A DNA stretch of 64,000 nucleotides. Source: Synergistota bacterium (GTDB lineage Bacteria > Synergistota > Synergistia > Synergistales > Synergistaceae). Of this stretch, positions 17,159 through 24,943 are shown piece after piece. Positions within the stretch are counted from its first letter, which is position 1, and each line of letters starts with the position of its first letter. Both the position numbers and the translations under genes were made by a program. The notes under the pieces are model-generated. The model ran no database searches and was not told the origin of the DNA. It saw nothing but the letters and a program-made list of their open reading frames with translations. The stretch covers positions 1 to 64,000 of the forward strand of contig JAEXGR010000032.1 in assembly GCA_023450745.1 (NCBI GenBank), written 5' to 3'.

Positions 17159-18346
17159 TTATCTTGATAGTTTGGGCTGGCCGGGGGAAGATAGTTCCTT
17201 GAGCGCTTCGATAGTATAGTCTATCTCTTCCTCCGTGTTGAAGTATCCGGGGGAGAGGCGCAGCGCGCCCTCGGGGAAGGTTCCCAGCGTGCGGTGGGCC
17301 AGCGGCGAGCAGTGAAGGCCGGGGCGGCTCTCAATGCCGTATCTGTCGCTTAGGTCGCGTGCCAGCGTGCCGTTGTCTATCCCGTCGATGTTGAAGGCGT
17401 AGACGGGAAGTCTTGGCGCGCTGTCGTCTGCCGTGCCGAGGAGGCGCATTCCCTTTATTGAAAGCAGTCCCTCGCAGAGGCGTCTGCCAAGCTGTTCTTC
17501 CTTCGCGGCGATCTGTTCTATGCCGGTGCTTTCGAGCCACGCCAGCGCCGCGTCGAGTCCCGCCACTCCCGGGAGGTTCGGCGTGCCGGCCTCGAATTTG
17601 TCGGGCATGATGGAAGGCTGCGTCTCTTCGTGCGAGAGGCTTCCCGTGCCGCCTTCCATAAGCGGCGCGCATTTTTCGGCAAACTCCGGGTTCCAGACGA
17701 TACCGCCGGTTCCCTGCGGTCCGAACAGCCCCTTGTGTCCCGTGAAGCAGAGGGCGGCCAGAGCCAGCCCCTGGGCGTTCACGGGCAGGACGCCTCCCGT
17801 TTGGGCGCAGTCCACGACAAGCGGCGTGCCGCGGCGGGCGCAGATTCCCGCGGCCTCTTCGAGGGGCTGGACCGAGCCGCATACATTGCTGCAGTGTGTC
17901 ATAACGACGAGGTCCGTTTTTTCAAGCAGCGCCTCAGAGAGGGCCTTAAGCGGCAGATAACCGCGCATACTGCATTGCAGGACGTCTACAAGAACGCCGC
18001 GGTCCTGCAATTCGCGCAGGGGACGCAGGACGGAGTTGTGTTCCATCGAGGTGGTGACGACGCGCATTCCCGGCTTCAAAAATCCTTTGAGGACGACGTT
18101 CAGCGAGTGCGTGACGTTGGCGGTGATGGTCACATACTTGGGGTTGCCTTTGGCGTAGCCGCCGAAAAGCTTCGCGGCGCGGGTCCGTGCCGTGAAGACG
18201 ATATCAAGGCTTTTAAGGTCGCGCTCCGAGGCGGAGCCGCGCGCGGCGTTGGCCCCCGCGTTCGTCATGAAATCAAAGACGGCCTGCGGGACCACCGGCG
18301 GCTTGGGCCAGGTGGTGGCCGCGTTGTTCATGTAGATGTGTCTCAT
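17159..18346 (-). CDS. Cysteine desulfurase-family aminotransferase (selenium-linked)
   Basis: 395-residue PLP-dependent class V aminotransferase. Visible signatures are the N-terminal YMNNAATTWPKP, the histidine in SMEHNSVLRPL near residue 105, DCAQTGGVLPV near 200, the PLP lysine in FTGHKGLFGPQGTGG near 225, and SRPGLHCSPLAH near 350 with the active-site cysteine. This matches the SufS-like subfamily that accompanies YedF in selenium-using anaerobes, where it may supply Se or S from (seleno)cysteine. Its ATG begins one base after the yedF stop, so the two are co-translated. The selenium role comes from the neighbour; selD, selA and a selenoprotein are not in the window. Confidence 0.85.
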   Translation of the reverse strand: MRHIYMNNAATTWPKPPVVPQAVFDFMTNAGANAARGSASERDLKSLDIVFTARTRAAKLFGGYAKGNPKYVTITANVTHSLNVVLKGFLKPGMRVVTTSMEHNSVLRPLRELQDRGVLVDVLQCSMRGYLPLKALSEALLEKTDLVVMTHCSNVCGSVQPLEEAAGICARRGTPLVVDCAQTGGVLPVNAQGLALAALCFTGHKGLFGPQGTGGIVWNPEFAEKCAPLMEGGTGSLSHEETQPSIMPDKFEAGTPNLPGVAGLDAALAWLESTGIEQIAAKEEQLGRRLCEGLLSIKGMRLLGTADDSAPRLPVYAFNIDGIDNGTLARDLSDRYGIESRPGLHCSPLAHRTLGTFPEGALRLSPGYFNTEEEIDYTIEALKELSSPGQPKLSR

Positions 18347-18347
18347 A

Positions 18348-18926
18348 TCAGCCGAGGATTATCGGTTTGTCCGCGCCGAACACCGCCTCGGATATCTCAA
18401 ACATGTTTGAAATAGTGCCGATCGTAATCTGTTCCGTAATCCCGAAATGTTTCGTGCAGGTGCCGCAGATCAGAATCTTTGCTCCTAACGCTTCCAGCTC
18501 TTTTAAGGTGTCGAAGGTGGATGCCTCCGGCAGCGCCATCTTTACCCCCTCGTTCATCAGGGCGATCACCGCGGGCGGCGTGGCGGCCTTTGGCAGGGTT
18601 CCCAGGTAGGCCTTCATCAGCACCTCTCCCAGGCCCTCGGAGGGCGCGCCGATCTTGTCGGAGGTGAGGAGGATCGCGGTGCTTTGCGGGGTTTTTTGCG
18701 GCACCGCTGATTCTCCGCTCTTTTTGCCGGTTATGTATATTCCCTCCGCGCCGTCCTCGCGCGAGGCGGTATATCCGCGGCTTTCAAAGAATCGGGTCAC
18801 ATTTCCCGCCGCGACTTCGTTGTCTACACAGACGCGAATTGCCTCCGCGCCCTTGTCCGCCGCCTCTTTTACGAGCAGGACGGGTTTGGGGCACTCTTGT
18901 TTTCTGGCGTCGATTTCACTGAGCAT
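18348..18926 (-). CDS. yedF: Sulfurtransferase-like selenium metabolism protein YedF
   Basis: 192-residue two-domain protein. An N-terminal TusA-like domain (1-70) carries the ECPKPVLLVKEA motif with the conserved cysteine near residue 13. A C-terminal DsrE-like domain (about 85-192) has the GLGEVLMKAYLGTL stretch and a second conserved cysteine pair in ILICGTCTKHFG. This fusion is the YedF protein that co-occurs with selD in selenium-utilising bacteria and is thought to handle an activated sulfur or selenium atom. AAAGGAG lies 9 bases upstream of ATG 18926. A 44-base near-perfect palindrome (18951-18994) lies in its leader. Confidence 0.9.
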   Translation of the reverse strand: MLSEIDARKQECPKPVLLVKEAADKGAEAIRVCVDNEVAAGNVTRFFESRGYTASREDGAEGIYITGKKSGESAVPQKTPQSTAILLTSDKIGAPSEGLGEVLMKAYLGTLPKAATPPAVIALMNEGVKMALPEASTFDTLKELEALGAKILICGTCTKHFGITEQITIGTISNMFEISEAVFGADKPIILG

Positions 18927-18950
18927 GATTTTATCTCCTTTTTTTGAAGA

Positions 18951-18994
18951 ACCGCCGGTTATATGCGCCGCGCGGCGGCTATATAACCAGCGGT
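18951..18994. promoter_or_regulatory. 44-base near-perfect palindrome upstream of yedF
   Basis: ACCGCCGGTTATAT (18951-18964) is matched by ATATAACCAGCGGT (18981-18994) with one mismatch, and the centre contains CGCCGCGCGGCG. It lies 25 bases upstream of the yedF start and has no T-tract on either strand, so it looks more like a leader structure or operator than a terminator. Confidence 0.55.
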
Positions 18995-19027
18995 TGATAT
19001 GGCGGCTTCTTAAGGGGCGCGCCGTCT

Positions 19028-20689
19028 CTAGTTCTGCTTCTGCCGTTTCAGGTAGGCGATGAATCTCTCCACGATCTGCGGGTCCAGCCTCGTCCCGGCT
19101 TGCGCGCGCAGCCTCTCCACCACTTCGTCTTCGGTGGGGATGCGGCGTCCCGGCCAGGGGCGCGTCATCTCGTTCCAGGCGTCGACGACGGCAAAGATTC
19201 TTGCCGGCAGCGGTATCGCGCTTCCGGAAAGGCCCTGCGGGAAGCCGGTGCCGTCCCAGTTCTCATTCCACGCGTAGGGCAGCGCGGAGGCGGGGCGCAG
19301 GAGTTCTATCTCTTCCATGAAATCCCTTGATTTTATCGGATATTTCCGGTACTCGCGAAGTTCCGCCGGCGTGAGCGGAGAGGTCTTCGTGCGGATGGAG
19401 AAGGGCAGTGAAAGCATGCCCATGCGGCTGAAGAGCGCCCCCATATATATATAGATAAGTTCTTCTTCCTCAAGTCCGGCATCCTTCGCAAAGTCGCGTG
19501 TCTTCGCGGCGCATCTGGTGAGCGAGGCGCGGAACTTTTCGTCCCCCGGAGAGAAGGCCGTCGCGATGTCTTCAAGCGTCTTCATGCAGAGGCGTCTGCC
19601 GGCGTCCGCGAAGCGTTTGTAGACGGAGATCGTAATGTCGTCCGCCTTGTTTTTCTCTCCCTGCTTGAAGTCGAAGAAAGCCATAAAGTCGTTCAGCGTG
19701 CGCTGAATGCTCGCGATCTCGTCCCGCTTGCGGTCTATCGTGATGCTGTGCGCGTCGGCCGCCTCGTCGCGGATGGCCTCTATCTCGCGCTGCAGCCGCT
19801 TCATGCGGTTGGTCACCTGGCACTTCATAAAGATTCCGAAGAGGAAGACGACGAAGAGCGCGGCGACCGCAAGGACGAGGAACAGCATCTGCAGCTCGCG
19901 CTCGGCGCTCTTGATATCCACATTGGGGGCGATTCCTGAAATCCAGAAGGCGGGGGCGCCGGCGTGGTCGCGGACGAGTATCCGCCCCGTGATGAATGAA
20001 TTCCGCGGGTCGTTGTTGAGGACGATATGCGGCAGCTCTTTGCCCTGGTCTTTCTTCAACACGGGTTCGATAGCGAATGTGAAATGGAGGTTGCTGGCGA
20101 TCTTGTGGATCATTTTGGGGGAGAGGGCCATTGTTGCGATGAGGTAGCCCGCCTGCGAGCCGCCCTTGTCGGAGCGGCGTATGTGTTTGACGGCAAAGAT
20201 GATCGGCTCTTCGCCCTTCATGACGATGCCGCTGGTGCCGTCGTCCGGGAGGTTTTTGAAAATCGCCTCGCCCTGATTGCTGAAGATCGCCTCGATCTCG
20301 CTCTCCGGCGTGGAGCTGTCGTCGGGGGCGCTGTAGTCGCGGGAGAATTTTATGCTGAGGTTGTTGTCGACGAATATCAGCGAGGAGACGCCGATCTCCG
20401 TGAGCACGGTGCGGTTGAGGTATATGTTCGGATAGTCGGGGTTGTTGCCCGTCATGTAGTCCCAGGCCTTGTCCGAGTAGGCCCAGTTGCCCGCTATGGC
20501 TGAAAGTGTGCGTACCTCTCCGCTCAAGGTCACGGACGTTCTCGAAAGGTCTCTGGTCATACGTTCCCTGTCAGTCTGCTCGGCTGACGTGATTAAGAAA
20601 TTTGTAAACATTACGTCAAGTATCAGCAGTACTGACAGCAGTATTGTTCCGAGAAATAATTGTGTCTTACACCTGAGCGTCATCTGCAC
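19028..20689 (-). CDS. Membrane sensor with CHASE4-like and degenerate HD-GYP domains
   Basis: 553-residue protein. A transmembrane helix (about 11-32), a periplasmic sensor region (about 33-270) resembling CHASE4 (GNWAYSDKAWDYM), a second helix (about 272-292), a HAMP-like linker, and a C-terminal region (about 350-553) with the outline of an HD-GYP domain. The GYP part is present (NENWDGTGFPQGLSG..IPLPARIFAVVDAWNEMT), but the metal-binding histidines are not: HDIGK is replaced by FSRMG, HP by YP, and HHE by YAWNE. Known HD-GYP enzymes hydrolyse cyclic di-GMP with these residues, so this protein is probably a non-catalytic sensor or c-di-GMP receptor. Single gene, divergent from the ThiF operon. 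Confidence 0.8.
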   Translation of the reverse strand: MQMTLRCKTQLFLGTILLSVLLILDVMFTNFLITSAEQTDRERMTRDLSRTSVTLSGEVRTLSAIAGNWAYSDKAWDYMTGNNPDYPNIYLNRTVLTEIGVSSLIFVDNNLSIKFSRDYSAPDDSSTPESEIEAIFSNQGEAIFKNLPDDGTSGIVMKGEEPIIFAVKHIRRSDKGGSQAGYLIATMALSPKMIHKIASNLHFTFAIEPVLKKDQGKELPHIVLNNDPRNSFITGRILVRDHAGAPAFWISGIAPNVDIKSAERELQMLFLVLAVAALFVVFLFGIFMKCQVTNRMKRLQREIEAIRDEAADAHSITIDRKRDEIASIQRTLNDFMAFFDFKQGEKNKADDITISVYKRFADAGRRLCMKTLEDIATAFSPGDEKFRASLTRCAAKTRDFAKDAGLEEEELIYIYMGALFSRMGMLSLPFSIRTKTSPLTPAELREYRKYPIKSRDFMEEIELLRPASALPYAWNENWDGTGFPQGLSGSAIPLPARIFAVVDAWNEMTRPWPGRRIPTEDEVVERLRAQAGTRLDPQIVERFIAYLKRQKQN

Positions 20690-20790
20690 CCCTCCGGCAA
20701 AAATTGGATTAGCTAATTTATATCACTATATATTGTAGCAGAATTTCTTGGAAATAAGACAAAAAATAGCGTAAATAAGCTGCCGATAAA

Positions 20791-20820
20791 TTGTGAAATC
20801 CCACAATTATAGGGTAAAAT
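20791..20820 (+). promoter_or_regulatory. Promoter of ThiF-dipeptidase operon
   Basis: TTGTGA (20791-20796), 18 bases, TAAAAT (20815-20820). Transcription would start near 20827, which argues against translation from the GTG at 20827 and for the TTG at 20902. Confidence 0.5.
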
Positions 20821-20901
20821 ATTCAAGTGGCGTCAGTCGGCAAAAGAGACGCCCGCGGCAGACGCAGAGCGGATGCGCGCCGCACGGCGGAGGGATTTTT
20901 A

Positions 20902-21735
20902 TTGATTTGCGATAAAGCTGTTGAATATATGAGGGAGCGGGCCGCCGTTCGCGGCGGCCTTCCCGTCGTCGCTCTGGGGGTCTGCCGGGAGGCGGCTTCC
21001 GCAGGCGGCCTTTCCCTGCGCGATACGGAGATCGCCGCGCTGCGCGGCGGGCTCTGCCCCTCGCGCTACGAGCGTACGATCGGCGTCCTGGGGCTTGAAG
21101 GGCAGGCGCGGCTGCTGGAGTCCTGCGCGGCGGTCGTCGGCTGCGGCGGGCTGGGGGGCTGGATCATCGAGATCTTAGCGCGCGCCGGAGTCGGAAGGCT
21201 TATCCTGGTCGACGGCGACGTTTTCGATGAGAACAACTTGAACCGGCAGCTCTACGCGACGGAGGAAAATATCGGCGAGCCGAAGGCCGCCGCCGCCGCC
21301 GCGCGGGTGGGGCGCGTCAATTCCAGCGTCTCCGTGGAGTGCCATGAGATATTCATCAACGAAGCGAACGGTTTAAATATCATCTCTCCCGCGGGGGTCG
21401 TGCTTGACGCGCTGGACAATAACGGCGGCCGCCGCGACGTGTTCGGCCTTTGCCGGAAGCTGGGCATTCCCTTCGTTCACGGGGCGGTGGCCGGGTTTTT
21501 CGGACAGGCGGCGGTGCTGCGCCCGCAGGACCGTCCGTTGTGGGAGAGCGCCGACACTCCCGACCGGGGCATAGAGCTCACGACGGGCAACCCTCCTTTT
21601 ATACCTCCTTTTATCGCCTCGGTGCAGGCGGCGGAGGCGCTGAAAATTCTCGCGGGGCTTGAGGGACAGCTGGAGCGCACGCTGCTCTGGTTCGACCTTG
21701 GGCGCGGCGATATGCAGAGGCTGAGATTGAAATGA
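20902..21735 (+). CDS. HesA/MoeB/ThiF-family adenylyltransferase-like protein
   Basis: About 277 residues from the TTG at 20902, chosen because GGAGGG lies 7 bases upstream; a GTG at 20827 would add 25 Arg/Ala-rich residues. An E1-like Rossmann core shows the nucleotide loop VVGCGGLGGWI, LVDGDVFDENNLNRQLYATEENIG and VLDALDNN. The two Cys pairs that bind zinc in MoeB are absent, as in a shorter Firmicutes-type HesA/MoeB/ThiF group. Such proteins adenylate the C-terminus of a ubiquitin-like sulfur carrier; no carrier gene is adjacent. Its last codons overlap the dipeptidase start by 4 bases. Confidence 0.82.
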   Translation: MICDKAVEYMRERAAVRGGLPVVALGVCREAASAGGLSLRDTEIAALRGGLCPSRYERTIGVLGLEGQARLLESCAAVVGCGGLGGWIIEILARAGVGRLILVDGDVFDENNLNRQLYATEENIGEPKAAAAAARVGRVNSSVSVECHEIFINEANGLNIISPAGVVLDALDNNGGRRDVFGLCRKLGIPFVHGAVAGFFGQAAVLRPQDRPLWESADTPDRGIELTTGNPPFIPPFIASVQAAEALKILAGLEGQLERTLLWFDLGRGDMQRLRLK

Positions 21736-22742
21736 ATAAAAAAACAAAGACTAAAATTGTCCTTGACGCGCACTTTGACATGCTGCTCGATGTGCTGACG
21801 TTGCGCCGAAGCGGCGGGCATGCCGTTCTTGAACGGCGTTTTTTACCGGGGCTTCGCGCCGCGGGAGTGAACGCGGTGGTCTGTTCGCTATTTATCCTCG
21901 ATGAGCTGGTGCCCGAGGGGGCGCTGCGGAACGCTTTGGACCAGATAGCGGCGTTACGGGCCGATCTTGAGGAATCCCCCTCGTTTTCCCTCTGCCGCAG
22001 CGCCGGCGAATGCCGCGCGGCGGCGGCCGCGGGCAAGGTCGCCCTTTTCCTCTCCCTCGAAGGGGCGGAGCCGCTGGGGCGCGACATTCTGCTGCTGCGC
22101 GTATTTTACGAGCTTGGCGTGCGGCTGCTGGGGCTGGCGTGGTCACGGCGGAATTACGCCTGCGACGGCGTCTCTTTTGAGGCCGCCGCCCCCGCCTCGC
22201 AGCCGGGCTCGCTGACGGATTTCGGACGCGAGCTGGTGAACGAAGCCTGTCGCCTCGGGATGGTGATTGATGTGAGCCACCTGAACGACGCCGGTTTCCG
22301 CGAGGTCGCCCATATTCTGAAGGTTCCCTTCATCGCCTCGCACTCAAACTGCCGCGCGCTGGCCTCCTCCCCAAGGAATTTGGCCGACTGGCAGCTGACG
22401 GAGCTCGCCGCGGCGGGAGGCGTCGCCGGCATGAACGCCTACGGTCCTTTTGCGGCGGACGAACGTTCCGCAAGGACGCCCGCGGCGCTGCTTGCGCACC
22501 TCGATTATCTCGTCAGCCGCTGCGGCGCGGAACACGCCGGTCTGGGGCTCGACCTCTGCGCCTGCCTCTTATCTGTCAACGTCGGCTATATAGAGGCCGG
22601 CAATACGGATCTGTTTAAGGACCACGCCGACGCCGGCGAGAGGTTTATCAAAGCCGTCCGCGAAAGGTATGACGAAAAGGACGCGGACGCCATTCTGGGA
22701 GAAAACTTCATGCGTGTCTTTGAAAGGGTGATGGGCAGCTGA
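21732..22742 (+). CDS. Membrane dipeptidase (peptidase M19)
   Basis: 336-residue zinc dipeptidase of the renal dipeptidase family. The metal ligands are visible: DAHFD at the N-terminus (His-x-Asp), Glu in LSLEGAE near 116, His in VIDVSHL near 180, His in IASHSNCRAL near 201, and a late Asp in GLGLDLC. There is no signal peptide, so unlike the mammalian enzyme it is probably cytoplasmic. Members cleave dipeptides, including D-amino-acid-containing ones. The ATG overlaps the ThiF-like stop (ATGA) and its own stop overlaps the next ATG, so the operon is tightly coupled. Confidence 0.92.
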   Translation: MNKKTKTKIVLDAHFDMLLDVLTLRRSGGHAVLERRFLPGLRAAGVNAVVCSLFILDELVPEGALRNALDQIAALRADLEESPSFSLCRSAGECRAAAAAGKVALFLSLEGAEPLGRDILLLRVFYELGVRLLGLAWSRRNYACDGVSFEAAAPASQPGSLTDFGRELVNEACRLGMVIDVSHLNDAGFREVAHILKVPFIASHSNCRALASSPRNLADWQLTELAAAGGVAGMNAYGPFAADERSARTPAALLAHLDYLVSRCGAEHAGLGLDLCACLLSVNVGYIEAGNTDLFKDHADAGERFIKAVRERYDEKDADAILGENFMRVFERVMGS

Positions 22743-23023
22743 TGGAGAGATATGGCTATCCCATCGTCGTTTACGAGGAGCGTTCCGGCGGCGTCCCGGT
22801 GTGGATTGGAAATTTCCCGGGACTCAACGGCTGTTGGGTCGAGGGCGTTTCAAAAGAAGAGGTGCTGGCGCGGGCGCCCTTCGTCCTTCACGAATTTGCC
22901 GCGGCCTGCCGGGAGCTCGAATGGCGGCTTCCGGAGCCCCCGGTCCTCTCTGCACTTGAAGAAGCGGGGGCGGGAGAGGTCTTTTCCATAGAAGAATCTG
23001 TGCCGGAAGGCGGGGAACGGTAG
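22742..23023 (+). CDS. HicB-like (UPF0150) domain protein without HTH
   Basis: 93-residue protein carrying only the HicB/UPF0150 partial RNase H-like domain: YPIVVYEERSGGVPVWIGNFPGLNGCWVEGVSKEEVLARA. The C-terminal DNA-binding part of classical HicB antitoxins is missing, and there is no HicA toxin (a short dsRBD-like protein) next to it. The ATG overlaps the last base of the dipeptidase stop, and the YjiH permease starts one base after its stop. It is therefore more likely an operon-specific accessory or regulatory protein than half of a toxin-antitoxin pair. Confidence 0.75.
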   Translation: MERYGYPIVVYEERSGGVPVWIGNFPGLNGCWVEGVSKEEVLARAPFVLHEFAAACRELEWRLPEPPVLSALEEAGAGEVFSIEESVPEGGER

Positions 23024-23024
23024 T

Positions 23025-24398
23025 TTGGAATCCGCGGTACACGATAAAAAAAATCTTTTGAAGTTTGTCGTCCCCTCTCTGCTGGGGATCTGGGTATTTC
23101 TCGTTCCCTTCCCGCTGCACGGGGAGATGAACACTCTGATCGGACACGTAAAAGAATTTATGATGGCGTCGATCGTAGGCTGGCAGCCGCTCATCGTCTC
23201 CGCGGTATCGCTTGCGGCGGCGCTTCTGGCTGTGATCGCCAAATTTGCCCGGCCCCGGTGGATAATGGAGGACCATATCCTTCATGAAAACCTTGTCGGG
23301 GGTCCCCTCTGGTTCATGGCGCGTATCTGCGCCCTGCCGATTGCGCTTTTCGTGCTTTTTGGCTCGCAGTATTATCTGGGGACGGGCGGACCGCTGGGGG
23401 TGTTTGCGGCGAAGGCTTCGTTCATCGTCAATAACCTGGCCCCGCGCCTCATCATGCTGGCCGTCGTTCTGGGAATATGGGCGCCGCTGATCATGGACTT
23501 CGGTCTCGTGCAGTTTATCTCCGTCTACGCGAGCCCGGTCATGCGCCCGCTCTTCCGTGTGCCGGGACGCGCGGCGATCGACTGCGTCGCCTCGTGGCTG
23601 GGAAGCAGTTCGATGGCGGTCGTCTTTACGGCGAAGATGTACGACGCCGGCTTTTACACGGACCGGGAGGCGGCGGCGATCGTCTGCGGCTTTTCCCTCG
23701 CGGGAATCTACAACATTTACGCGATCGCCGAGCTGTTCTACATGGAATACGCGATGCCGCAGATATTGTTCGTCGTCTATTGCACGATGATCCTGCTTGC
23801 CGCGGTGATGCCGCGAATCTGGCCGCTGTCGTCGATACCGGACGACTATTATAAGGGGCGCGACAACTACCACGCGCGGTCCGCGGGCGAGCGTCACGGA
23901 CATTCGATGTTCGGCTGGGCGCTGCTGCGCGGAACGGCGCGCGCGCGCTGCATGAATGCGAAGCGGTATCTGCGCGAAAGCCTCGCGATCATCTACACGC
24001 TGCTTCTGAGCACCGTGCCGCTGATGATCACCTTTGGCACCCTCCTCGTGCTCGTCGCCGAGACGACGAGCATCGTGGAGATTCTGGCCGTGCCCGCGGC
24101 GACGGCGCTGGAGGCGCTGGGCGCGCTGGAGGCGCGGATCATCGCCTCGGCCACGGTCTTTTCCTTTGTCGATCAGTTCCTCGCCGTTACCTACGGCAGG
24201 CTCTTGCTCACCGAACAGGCCCGCTTTATCTGTATCTGCCTCTCGGTGACGGGGCTGATAAACCTGACGGAGGTCGGCCTGCACGTGTGGCACTCAAATA
24301 TTCCCCTGCGCCTCTGGCAGATGACGGCGGTCTATGTGATGAGGATCATCCTGTCGATGTTCATTGTGATTCCCGCCGCGAAGATCATTTTTCCTTAA
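23025..24398 (+). CDS. YjiH/nucleoside-recognition (Gate) membrane protein
   Basis: 457-residue inner-membrane protein with about nine to ten transmembrane helices. The segments FVVPSLLGIWVFLVPF, DCVASWLGSSSMAVVFTAKMYDAGFYTDREAAAIVCGFS and IASATVFSFVDQFLAVTYG are typical of the YjiH family with a Gate (nucleoside-recognition) domain, presumed transporters of unknown substrate. It begins with TTG one base after the HicB-like stop, with GGGGAACGG as the ribosome site. As last gene of the ThiF-dipeptidase operon it may bring in the peptide-like or nucleoside-like compound the others act on; this is inference. Confidence 0.85.
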   Translation: MESAVHDKKNLLKFVVPSLLGIWVFLVPFPLHGEMNTLIGHVKEFMMASIVGWQPLIVSAVSLAAALLAVIAKFARPRWIMEDHILHENLVGGPLWFMARICALPIALFVLFGSQYYLGTGGPLGVFAAKASFIVNNLAPRLIMLAVVLGIWAPLIMDFGLVQFISVYASPVMRPLFRVPGRAAIDCVASWLGSSSMAVVFTAKMYDAGFYTDREAAAIVCGFSLAGIYNIYAIAELFYMEYAMPQILFVVYCTMILLAAVMPRIWPLSSIPDDYYKGRDNYHARSAGERHGHSMFGWALLRGTARARCMNAKRYLRESLAIIYTLLLSTVPLMITFGTLLVLVAETTSIVEILAVPAATALEALGALEARIIASATVFSFVDQFLAVTYGRLLLTEQARFICICLSVTGLINLTEVGLHVWHSNIPLRLWQMTAVYVMRIILSMFIVIPAAKIIFP

Positions 24399-24454
24399 AT
24401 AGGCATGGCGGCGGCTTTTGCGGCATAAAGAGGCCTTGCCGCTTGCCTAGGGCC

Positions 24455-24943
24455 TCAGGACTTTTTTATATCGGCCTTCGTGCCGTTTGTGATTCGCAGC
24501 AGCTCGTCTGGCGAGATGGGAAAAAAGGCGTGATCGGTGCCGGCCGCGGCCCACACCGCCTGATAGAGAAAAAGGTCCTCGTCGAGCAGCGTCGGCGGTT
24601 GCTGGGGGTAGCCCACGGGCGGCACTCCTCCCGGGCGGAACCCGGACCAGGCCGTGCAGGCTTCGCCGTCGGCGAACGATACGTGCGACGCCCCGAGAAG
24701 TTTCTTGATCTTTTTCGTATCCACGCGGTTGACGCCCGACATCAGCGCGAGCGCGAAGCTCTTTCCGTGGTTCACGCGCAGCAGGATACTCTTTAGGATC
24801 TCCTCTTCCGGCGCTCCGACCGCGGCGGAGGCGTCGGTCACGGTGAATATGGTGGCCTCTGTTTCCTTTATCTGTGACGCGCAGCCGCTCTCGCGCAGAA
24901 ATTTCCGCACGGCGTCTACCGGATTGAATCCCTCATCTGGCAT
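24455..24943 (-). CDS. YbaK/EbsC-like aminoacyl-tRNA deacylase
   Basis: 162-residue YbaK-fold protein, third of its type in the window. The conserved lysine lies in EILKSILLRVNHG near residue 50, and the substrate-loop motif is GFRPGGVPPVGYP near 105-117. This belongs to the EbsC-like branch rather than true YbaK or ProX, so its amino-acid and tRNA specificity cannot be given. GGAGG lies 8 bases upstream of ATG 24943. The start overlaps the end of the lytic transglycosylase gene by 11 bases, so the two are one transcript. Confidence 0.87.
   Translation of the reverse strand: MPDEGFNPVDAVRKFLRESGCASQIKETEATIFTVTDASAAVGAPEEEILKSILLRVNHGKSFALALMSGVNRVDTKKIKKLLGASHVSFADGEACTAWSGFRPGGVPPVGYPQQPPTLLDEDLFLYQAVWAAAGTDHAFFPISPDELLRITNGTKADIKKS

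Noticed and set aside
19028..20689. Annotation as an active c-di-GMP phosphodiesterase
   Set aside because: The metal-ligand histidines of HD-GYP enzymes are substituted.
22742..23023. HicB-like gene read as part of a HicAB toxin-antitoxin system
   Set aside because: No HicA-like gene adjacent and no C-terminal DNA-binding domain; embedded in an operon of metabolic genes.
22824..24293. A 489-codon minus-strand open frame opposite the HicB-like and YjiH genes
   Set aside because: Arg/His/Gln-rich composition typical of antisense of a membrane protein gene; no start signal.
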